Of a stretch of 39,693 nt of DNA, positions 24,023-30,632 are shown piece by piece (position 1 is the first letter of the stretch; each line of letters begins with the position of its first letter). The position numbers were made by a program, and so were the translations under genes. The stretch is taken from positions 1 to 39,693 of the forward strand of contig JAQVNJ010000046.1 of assembly GCA_028703175.1 (NCBI GenBank), read 5' to 3'. The notes beneath the pieces were generated by a model. The model worked only from the letters and a program-made list of their open reading frames with translations, had not been told where the DNA came from and did no database searches. Origin of the DNA: JAAYCB01 sp012744395. Lineage in GTDB: Bacteria > Planctomycetota > Planctomycetia > Pirellulales > Thermoguttaceae.

Positions 24023-24365
24023 CGAGGGGTATCGTCCAGCCGTAGGGGGCTGTGCGAAGTCCGGCGGACGGCCGCTTCGGATCGGCCGGGACCTCGTCCT
24101 CGCTTGCGTTTCAGATTAATATGGCGGGAAAGCGAGAACCCCGACGAGCGGTGTGATGGCCGGTGGCCGGTCTGCTCGTCGTTTACCGCCCGACTGTTGG
24201 CTGTCCGCTACGGCTGGACCGCCAACCCAGAACGAAACCTTGTCAACTCGGCTGGCCTGCTGGCCTCTCGGTCCCGTGCGGACCAACGGATCGAGCCGAT
24301 TGCCGAGAGGAGGCCGCCAGACCGGTTCGACGTTTCCTCACGAACGGGCAATGGAGGTGATCTCG

Positions 24366-25709
24366 ATGACTTCCACAGGTTTCTCCCGTAGCAGAGTCGG
24401 CACTCGGTGCCGCTCGGGGGATGACCGGCACTTGGCGGCTGCCCCCGGCGCGGTTTCCCGGCAGGAGCCCGATTCTGCCCCTGCACCCGTCTCGCCACCC
24501 GGTGGCGGATGGGTCTCCGCAGCGGAAAGGTGGCTCTTGGAGCGGTTGCTCCGGCGACTGGGCAACCCGGCCATCCGCATTGTTTTGTGGGATGGGCAGG
24601 AATTGGCCACCACGGATGCTTCCCCTGCCGCGACGGTGCGAATCCGAGACCGCAGCGCGCTTCTGGGCTTGCTGGCCAATCCCGCCCTTGGATTTGGCGA
24701 CGCGTACAGCCAGGGGCGGATTGTGGTCGAGGGCGACCTGCTCGAACTGCTCCAGGCGGTCGCTGGTGGTCTCTGGTCGGAGGCGACATCGAACAAGACG
24801 CTCCGCGCCCGCATCGCCCGGTGGCTCTCGCGACTGCACGGCAACACGATCGGCCGTTCGCGCCGCAACGTGCACCATCATTATGACATCACGGAAACCT
24901 TCTATCGCTTATGGCTCGACGAGCAACTCGTGTACACCGGCGCGTACTTCTCCGATCCCGAACTGACACTCGAAGAGGCGCAGCGGGCGAAGATGGATTA
25001 CGTCTGCCGCAAATTGCGGCTGCGGCCGGGCGAGCATGTGGTTGAGGCGGGCTTCGGCTGGGGCGCGCTGGCGCTGCACATGGCACGGCATTACGGAGTC
25101 CGCGTCGACGCGTACAACCTCTCCCGCGAGCAGGTCCTCTATGCGCGGCGGCGAGCCGAGGCCGAGGGGCTCGATTCCTTGGTCACGTTCATCGAGGACG
25201 ACTATCGCCGGATCGCGGGCAAATTCGACGTATTCGTGTCCGTGGGGATGCTGGAACACGTCGGCCGCAGGCACTATCGGCAACTGGGCGAGGTGATCGA
25301 CCGCTGCCTCAAGCCGGCCGGCCGCGGGCTTGTCCACTCGATCGGACGCGATCAGCCGGCGGCGCTCGACCCATGGATCAAGCGGCGGATTTTTCCCGGC
25401 GCGTATCCGCCCGCGCTCAAGGAAATCATGGACGTCTTCCAGCCAAGGGGCTTCTCCGTGCTGGATGTGGAGAACCTGCGGCTGCACTACGCCAGAACGC
25501 TGGAACACTGGCTGGACCGCTACCAGGCAAACGAGCAGCGCGTGGCTGAGATGTTTGATCAGCCGTTTGTCCGCATGTGGAGGCTCTACCTGGCGGGCTC
25601 GGTCGTGGCCTTCGCAACCGGCACGCTCCAGTTGTTCCAGATTGTCTTCACGCGCCCCGGAGCCAACAACATTTCCTGGACTCGGGCATGGCTGTATGAG
25701 AAACCCTGA
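24366..25709 (+). CDS. Cyclopropane-fatty-acyl-phospholipid synthase-family methyltransferase
   Basis: 447 residues from ATG 24366, which is preceded by GGAGGTGAT 4 bases upstream; earlier in-frame starts are rejected. N-terminal lipid-binding part about 50-160, then the SAM methyltransferase domain: HHHYDITETFYRLWLDEQLVYTGAYF (170-195), SAM loop VVEAGFGWGALALHMA (225-240), VSVGMLEHVG (Glu297), VHSIGRDQP (His324) and HYARTLEHWLDRY (Tyr375). These match the E. coli Cfa active site, except that the Cys of YSCAYW is Gly191-192 region here (YTGAYF) and GCGWG is GFGWG. The family transfers methyl from SAM to a lipid double bond, giving a cyclopropane, methylene or methyl group. It is followed after 18 bases by a reductase-like flavoprotein, which hints at a methyl-branched product. 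Membrane-associated, cytoplasmic side. Confidence 0.92.
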   Translation: MTSTGFSRSRVGTRCRSGDDRHLAAAPGAVSRQEPDSAPAPVSPPGGGWVSAAERWLLERLLRRLGNPAIRIVLWDGQELATTDASPAATVRIRDRSALLGLLANPALGFGDAYSQGRIVVEGDLLELLQAVAGGLWSEATSNKTLRARIARWLSRLHGNTIGRSRRNVHHHYDITETFYRLWLDEQLVYTGAYFSDPELTLEEAQRAKMDYVCRKLRLRPGEHVVEAGFGWGALALHMARHYGVRVDAYNLSREQVLYARRRAEAEGLDSLVTFIEDDYRRIAGKFDVFVSVGMLEHVGRRHYRQLGEVIDRCLKPAGRGLVHSIGRDQPAALDPWIKRRIFPGAYPPALKEIMDVFQPRGFSVLDVENLRLHYARTLEHWLDRYQANEQRVAEMFDQPFVRMWRLYLAGSVVAFATGTLQLFQIVFTRPGANNISWTRAWLYEKP

Positions 25710-25727
25710 GACGCAGCCGGGCAACCG

Positions 25728-26918
25728 ATGGATCATTGCGATGTCCTGATTGTGGGCGGGGGGCCGGCCGGATCGACCTGTGCCTGGACTCTCCGCCGGG
25801 CGGGCCTTGACGCCGTCGTCTTGGACAAGGCGGCGTTTCCCCGCGACAAGCTCTGCGCAGGATGGATTACCCCGGCCGTGCTGGCGCTTCTGGAGATCGA
25901 CCCCGGCAAATACGGCCGCGACCGCGTCTGCCAGCCGATCACGGGCTTCCGCGTGGGGAAGATTGGCGGCCGGGCCGTGGCCGTCGACTACGGCCGCCCG
26001 GTCAGCTACGGGATTCGCCGTTTCGAGTTCGATCACTATCTGCTCGAACGCTGCGGCGCGCGGCTGCGGCTCGGCGAGGCGGTGCGCGGGGTGGAGCAAG
26101 CGGGTCGGCGCTGGGTGATCGACGGCCGTTTTTCCGCGCCGATGCTGGTGGCTGCCGGGGGGCACTTCTGCCCGGTCGCAAGGCGCCTCGGCGGCGAGGT
26201 TCGCGCTCCGGTCGTGGCCGCGCAGGAGGTCGAGTTTCCCCTGGATGTCCGGCAAACGTCCGCTTGCCGGGTCGAGCCGGAGATTCCCGAGCTTTATTTC
26301 TGCGCCGATTTGGCTGGCTACGGATGGTGCTTCCGCAAGGGCGGTTTTCTCAACGTGGGCCTTGGCCGCGTGGACGGCGACGGGCTCCGTGGGCAGACGG
26401 CCGCTTTCTGTGACTGGCTCAAGCGGGAGGGCCGGATTCCACGCGACGCGCCGGCCAGGTTCCCGGGCCACGCCTACTACCTCTATGGGGATTCGCCCCG
26501 CACGTTGCTCGACGACGGGCTGCTGGCCATCGGCGATGCCGCCGGCCTGGCTTCAGAGCGCAGCGGCGAAGGCATCCGCGCGGCCGTCGAGTCGGGCGAA
26601 CTGGCCGCCCGCGTGATCGCCGCCGCCGGGGGCGACTACCGCCGCAGCCGGTTGGCGCCCTATGCCGAAGCGATCACGGCGGCGCTGGGCCCGAGGCAAC
26701 GCTCTGCCGGATTTCACCTCGTGCCGGGGGCGATCTGCCGCTTGCTCGGCGGCAAGCTGTTGGAGAGCCGATGGTTCGTCCGCCGCGTGGTCCTCGACCG
26801 GTGGTTCCTGCACGGGGACCTTGATCGCATCATCCCGGCTAACGGACGAGAACCACCCGCACGTGGCTGCTACCCGACGGACGGCGGACCTGGAACACGT
26901 TCCGGCCCACCCGGGTGA
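25728..26918 (+). CDS. Geranylgeranyl-reductase-family FAD oxidoreductase
   Basis: 396 residues. FAD-binding Rossmann start CDVLIVGGGPAGSTCAWTLRRAGLDAVVLDK, then KLCAGWITPAV and the GGR-type PxxYxW-like region near YGWCFRKGGFLNVGLG. The second FAD motif is LLAIGDAAGLASERSGEGIRAA. This family reduces C=C bonds of isoprenoid chains (archaeal and chlorophyll lipids) or hydroxylates aromatic or lipid substrates. It lies 18 bases after the CFA-type gene, so they form an operon, and reduction of a methylenated lipid is a reasonable guess. Its last ~27 codons overlap the end of the opposite NlpC/P60-like gene by 80 bases; that tail is Pro/Gly-rich and likely dispensable. Substrate unknown. Confidence 0.88.
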   Translation: MDHCDVLIVGGGPAGSTCAWTLRRAGLDAVVLDKAAFPRDKLCAGWITPAVLALLEIDPGKYGRDRVCQPITGFRVGKIGGRAVAVDYGRPVSYGIRRFEFDHYLLERCGARLRLGEAVRGVEQAGRRWVIDGRFSAPMLVAAGGHFCPVARRLGGEVRAPVVAAQEVEFPLDVRQTSACRVEPEIPELYFCADLAGYGWCFRKGGFLNVGLGRVDGDGLRGQTAAFCDWLKREGRIPRDAPARFPGHAYYLYGDSPRTLLDDGLLAIGDAAGLASERSGEGIRAAVESGELAARVIAAAGGDYRRSRLAPYAEAITAALGPRQRSAGFHLVPGAICRLLGGKLLESRWFVRRVVLDRWFLHGDLDRIIPANGREPPARGCYPTDGGPGTRSGPPG

Positions 26919-27549
26919 ACGTGTAGGTTGAGTGGGTCAACCCCCCCAGGCTGGAGGCCGACTCGACGACGACCGCCTGCCCCTGGGCGTCGGGCGTGTT
27001 CTCGAGGACGGCGATGTGCGCCCGCGGGTGCGCCAACACGTTTCCCTGCGCGTCCGTGAAGACGAGGGCGTCGTTGGGCTGCATCTGGTCGAGCGCATCG
27101 CGCGCGGCGCCTCGGCCATACTCGGAGATGTCTCGATCGTGCGGGATCGTGCCCGCGGCGCGAAAGAAGTTGTTGACAAATCCGCTGCAATCCAAACCGA
27201 TCTGGGCGACGTTGTCGCAATAGTGCTGGAGTCGGTCCGGCTCGGTCCGCTCGTAGCGCACGGCGTGCCGCAGGGCGGTGGCGCAGTCGTCTGGGGAGCC
27301 CTTGCCGTAGAACGCCCGGGCGATCATCACCCGGTGGCTCCGCTCGACGTCGATCAAAGCCAGTCCGCCCGCCTGCCGCAGTTCCTGATCGAGCGCCGAA
27401 AGGATTGCGTCTTTTTCGGGAAACGTGGCGGTAGCGCTGGTCTGGCGGTAGATGTGGACATTGACCACCCGGCTGTTGGCGAGCCCCTGCCGGTCCGTGT
27501 ACGAGACCCGGATCGCGTGGTATCGCCGTTCGAACTCGGTCGGTCTCAT
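26839..27549 (-). CDS. NlpC/P60-like cysteine peptidase or amidase
   Basis: 236 residues from ATG 27547-27549, with GGGAGG about 11 bases upstream; a longer frame to 27708 adds an Arg-rich, non-protein-like start. GLDCSGFVNNFFRAAG (Cys121) and HPRAHIAVLE (His178) match the Cys and His of NlpC/P60 papain-like enzymes; VVVESASSLGG may give the third polar residue. No clear signal peptide is visible, which is unusual for a peptidoglycan hydrolase. The N-terminal 115 residues are not recognised. It might act on peptide cross-links or other amides. The 3' end overlaps the flavoprotein gene by 80 bases in convergent orientation. Confidence 0.72.
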   Translation of the reverse strand: MRPTEFERRYHAIRVSYTDRQGLANSRVVNVHIYRQTSATATFPEKDAILSALDQELRQAGGLALIDVERSHRVMIARAFYGKGSPDDCATALRHAVRYERTEPDRLQHYCDNVAQIGLDCSGFVNNFFRAAGTIPHDRDISEYGRGAARDALDQMQPNDALVFTDAQGNVLAHPRAHIAVLENTPDAQGQAVVVESASSLGGLTHSTYTFTRVGRNVFQVRRPSGSSHVRVVLVR

Positions 27550-27941
27550 CGGTTCCCCCCTCCCACGGATCGTGGGCAACCGGCGCAGTGTTCGATGCGA
27601 GCGTTCCCCCCGGGTCGCGCCCCGAGAGGCCCCGCGGCTGATTCGCCGCCGGCACGATTCGCTGATCTTGGTGCGCAACACCGAACCTGCGTCGCGATTG
27701 TGTCGCAACGATCATGGACAGTAGTGGGTGGGCGGGCGATTGTCAATCGGCGCCGTTTGGGGGGGAACCCTCATTTTCCAGGTGGTCTTCGCCGCTGGGC
27801 GAGAGACCGCTCGTGCTCGCCGCGACGAAGGGCCTCGACCCCTTCGCGTTCGCTCCGCCTGGGGGGGGACTTGAAACGGGGCGGAGGCGGCTCCACCCCG
27901 GCCCCGTCGCTGGTGGGAGGGCCGCTCCTGGAAACCGCGGC
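27550..27941. other. Intergenic region with a promoter, no gene seen
   Basis: 392 bases between the Gfo/Idh/MocA gene and the NlpC/P60-like gene, both on the minus strand. It holds the promoter at 27718-27746; the remainder is G+C-rich and without obvious repeats or RNA structure. Confidence 0.45.
27718..27746 (-). promoter_or_regulatory. Predicted promoter for the NlpC/P60-like gene
   Basis: On the minus strand TTGACA (27741-27746), a 17-base spacer and TACTGT (27718-27723). Transcription would begin near 27711, about 160 bases before the chosen start and only a few bases before the longer alternative start at 27708, which argues against that longer start having a ribosome site. Confidence 0.4.
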
Positions 27942-29330
27942 TCAATACTCCGTCTTGGTCACGATCCCAGGCATCGGAATGGGGTACTTGCCATCGGCGT
28001 CGGCCCGCACCGGCGCGGGCGAATCCATCGCGAACGTGTCCGCTCCCGGGGCATACTCGTCCTCGGAGTTGAGCATTTCGTCGAACGTGATCTCCTGGCC
28101 GGTATGGGCGGCCTTCCGGCCCAAGGAGCTGACGAGGCTGGCTTCGACGCCCCGCTTGACTTCGTTGAACGGCTTGTCGTTGCGGATCGCGTCGACCAGA
28201 TCGTTCCATTCGTTCTGGTAGGGGTTGCGCTGGTCGGCCGGGACTTGCGACTCCCAGATCATGTTCGCCTTCTCGGGGCTCTGGCCGTTGTACGTGCTGG
28301 AGGGCGCGCCGCAGTCGCCGTGCTTGGAGACGACCGCCGAACCCTTGGTCCCGTGGGCGTAGCTCGAATAGAACTGTGCGCAGCCCGAGACGCAGCGCCC
28401 GTCGAGGATCAACTTCGTGCCATCGGCGAAGGTGTACTCGACGGAATAGGAATCGAAATTCTGGTCGATGTAGAGATTTCCGGCGGGGTCGTGGCGATAA
28501 TGGCGGCCGCCGAGCGCCTGGGCCTTGACCGGCCATGCGTTCTTCATCCAGCAGCAATGGTCGATGACGTGGATATAGAAGTCGTTGAAGCAGCCGCCGC
28601 TGGCCCAGATGAAGCTGTGGAATCGCCTCAGTTGCCAGAGCAGCTCGCTCGGCTGGCCGGGCCATTTCGTCGAGAATGCCGAGCCAATCGGTCCGGTCAT
28701 GCGATAAGCGCGCATCGTGACGATATCGCCGATTTCGCCGTCCTGGATGCGGTCGTGCAGTTGCCCGAGCGCCCGGCTGTGGCGCGACATCAAGCCGACG
28801 CCGGCCTTGAGGTTCTTGGCGTCCGCCTGCTCGGCGAGCTTGATCATCCGTCGCGAGGTTGGGCCGTCGGCCGTGAGCGGCTTTTCCATGAAGACGTGCA
28901 GTCCCTTTTCGACGGCATGCGCGAAATGCACCCAGCGGAACGTGAGTGGCGAGGCGAAGATCGCGATGCCGCCCGGTTTGAGGCAGTCCATCGCCTTCTT
29001 GTAGGCGTCGAAGCCGACGAACCGGCGTTCTTCGGGGACGTCCAGCTGGGCAGCGAACCGGTCGTTGAGGTTCTTGAAGCTGCCGGAGAGGCGGTCTTCG
29101 AAGATGTCGGCCATGGCGACGAGCTTGACCGGACCCTGGTTGACCGAGAGGGCGTCAGCGGCCGCGCCGGTGCCGCGCCCGCCGCAGCCGACCAGGGCCA
29201 CCTCGAGCGTGTTGTCTTCGGCCGCGTGGAGACGCGGCGCGGCCACGCCGGCGAGCGCCGAGGCGGCGGCGATTCGGCTGGTGTTTTTCAGGAATTCACG
29301 ACGCGAAGTGCCAGTCTTGCTTTCGCTCAT
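27942..29330 (-). CDS. Tat-exported Gfo/Idh/MocA-family oxidoreductase
   Basis: 462 residues; AGGAGGAGA lies before the ATG. The N-terminus TSRREFLKNTSRIAAASALAGVAA is a twin-arginine signal (Arg10-Arg11). The NAD(P)-binding domain starts LEVALVGCGGRGTGAA (43-57), with the cofactor/substrate residue in FMEKPLTADG (EKP 149-151). The C-terminal alpha/beta domain includes GGCFNDFYIHVIDHCCWMKNAWP. Such exported oxidoreductases act on sugars or inositol derivatives in the planctomycete periplasm, with tightly bound cofactor loaded before Tat export. It lies 161 bases after a ThuA-domain gene on the same strand, a frequent pairing in these bacteria, though a hairpin stands between them. Substrate unknown. 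Confidence 0.93.
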   Translation of the reverse strand: MSESKTGTSRREFLKNTSRIAAASALAGVAAPRLHAAEDNTLEVALVGCGGRGTGAAADALSVNQGPVKLVAMADIFEDRLSGSFKNLNDRFAAQLDVPEERRFVGFDAYKKAMDCLKPGGIAIFASPLTFRWVHFAHAVEKGLHVFMEKPLTADGPTSRRMIKLAEQADAKNLKAGVGLMSRHSRALGQLHDRIQDGEIGDIVTMRAYRMTGPIGSAFSTKWPGQPSELLWQLRRFHSFIWASGGCFNDFYIHVIDHCCWMKNAWPVKAQALGGRHYRHDPAGNLYIDQNFDSYSVEYTFADGTKLILDGRCVSGCAQFYSSYAHGTKGSAVVSKHGDCGAPSSTYNGQSPEKANMIWESQVPADQRNPYQNEWNDLVDAIRNDKPFNEVKRGVEASLVSSLGRKAAHTGQEITFDEMLNSEDEYAPGADTFAMDSPAPVRADADGKYPIPMPGIVTKTEY

Positions 29331-29447
29331 GGCGAGTCTCCTCCTGGGAATGGATGCTTGGATTCAAGACACGTGAGTTCAGTGCGCGCGGGTTCCCGTC
29401 CGAGCGCCGGCCGCGACGCAGCCTGGCCCGGTGCGCTCCGAGCGGAT

Positions 29448-29482
29448 GATTCTCCCGCGCGGGGGAATCGCGCGGGAGAATC
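29448..29482 (-). terminator. Perfect 13-base hairpin after the ThuA gene
   Basis: GATTCTCCCGCGC (29448-29460) pairs without mismatch with GCGCGGGAGAATC (29470-29482) around a 9-base loop. It begins 9 bases past the ThuA stop codon on the minus strand. There is no T-tract, so it could be a terminator, a processing site or an attenuator before the Gfo/Idh gene. Confidence 0.55.
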
Positions 29483-29491
29483 GCGCCGCGT

Positions 29492-30367
29492 CTATTCCCG
29501 CACGCTGGCTTGATCCGGTCCCGGGAAATCCTCGGGCACTTCCTGGGTGACGTTGCCGGTGGCGGCCCATTCGACGCCGCGCTGGAAGGTGGCGATGAAG
29601 GCCACGCTTTTGAGCTCCTTGGCCGTGTGGCCAAGCGCGTTCTGGAACACCCGGCCCTTGCCGTACGTGATCGTGAACAGGATCGGCTCGTGCTCTCCGG
29701 CGCCGCCGAGCTCCTTGGGCGCGAAGGCCGTCGCCAGCACGGTCAGGTTCTCGCCCGGCCCGCGGAGCCAGCCGTAGAGCTCATCCGGCACGTGCGCGAA
29801 GACGGGCGGCAGCCCCTTGGTGATCGGGTGGTTGGGCTCGCGGACGTCGATCTTGAACGGCTGCATTGGGCCGTGGCTGCCCGTGGGGCCATCGATGTCG
29901 TCGCGGACGATCTTGCCGTCTCGCCACCGCAGGTATGGGCCGTCCTTCTTGTCGCGCTTGCCCCAGCCGCCGAGCCCTTGCATCCGGTTGTATTCCTCCC
30001 ATTTGGGGAAGGCGGAGAGCGCGAAATGGTAGATCACCAGTCCGCCTCCATTCTTGACGTACTCGACCAGCGCCGTCTTCGTCTCCTCGGACCAGTCGTC
30101 GCCGGAATAGTTGCTGACGACCACCGCGTAGTCGGCGAAATTGGGCTTGAAGCCGCTCATGTCCGCGCCCTTCGGCGGCGAGGTCGCCACGTCGACCGTG
30201 AACAGGTTGGTCTCCGTGAGGAGCGTCCAGAGCACCGGGGTCGTGCCCTTCCAGTCATGGGCGTTTTGGCCGGTGACGATCAAGGCCTTGTAGGGGGGCG
30301 CGGCCACGGCCGTGACGGCGAGCATGGCCCAGGCAGCCAGGACGGGCAGCAAGCGTTGGCGAAGCAT
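29492..30367 (-). CDS. Exported ThuA-domain protein
   Basis: 291 residues from ATG 30365-30367, with AAGGAG 8 bases upstream; a start 44 codons earlier is not protein-like. Signal peptide MLRQRLLPVLAAWAMLAVTAVAA. ThuA fold: YKALIVTGQNAHDWKGTTPVLWTLL, ADYAVVVSNYSGDDWSEETK, VKNGGGLVIYHFALSAFPKW, REPNHPITKGLPPVFAHVPDELYG and ILFTITYGKGRVFQNALGHT. This is a different subgroup from the ThuA protein at 10693 (more residues, H-D-W motif). It probably works with the Gfo/Idh/MocA enzyme downstream on the same sugar pathway. Reaction not established. Confidence 0.9.
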   Translation of the reverse strand: MLRQRLLPVLAAWAMLAVTAVAAPPYKALIVTGQNAHDWKGTTPVLWTLLTETNLFTVDVATSPPKGADMSGFKPNFADYAVVVSNYSGDDWSEETKTALVEYVKNGGGLVIYHFALSAFPKWEEYNRMQGLGGWGKRDKKDGPYLRWRDGKIVRDDIDGPTGSHGPMQPFKIDVREPNHPITKGLPPVFAHVPDELYGWLRGPGENLTVLATAFAPKELGGAGEHEPILFTITYGKGRVFQNALGHTAKELKSVAFIATFQRGVEWAATGNVTQEVPEDFPGPDQASVRE

Positions 30368-30632
30368 CGAGGCGTCTCCTTGGAAGTGGGTGTGGGTCGT
30401 GGAGTCTTCTACAGAACGACGGCAGTCAGCTGGAGCAGCCTGGCGGGGTCGACGCAGCGGAGAACTGCACGACCGGCGCCCCGAGTTGACGCGGTCCAAT
30501 TATCGCCCAGCCGCCGCGTCGGGGCAACCACTCTCGACCGCGGCAAGCCGGAAGTCCAGGGCCCTCTCCTGGCGGAGGATCCCCGCACCCTCGATCTTCC
30601 CGGAGCGGCAGCCGCCCGCCCCCACGGGCCGG

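Noticed and set aside
24909..26471. Minus-strand frame of 520 codons
   Set aside because: Spans the CFA-type and flavoprotein genes in antisense; no motif.
27550..27708. 53-residue N-terminal extension of the NlpC/P60-like protein
   Set aside because: Arg-rich, no ribosome site, and it would begin almost at the predicted transcription start.
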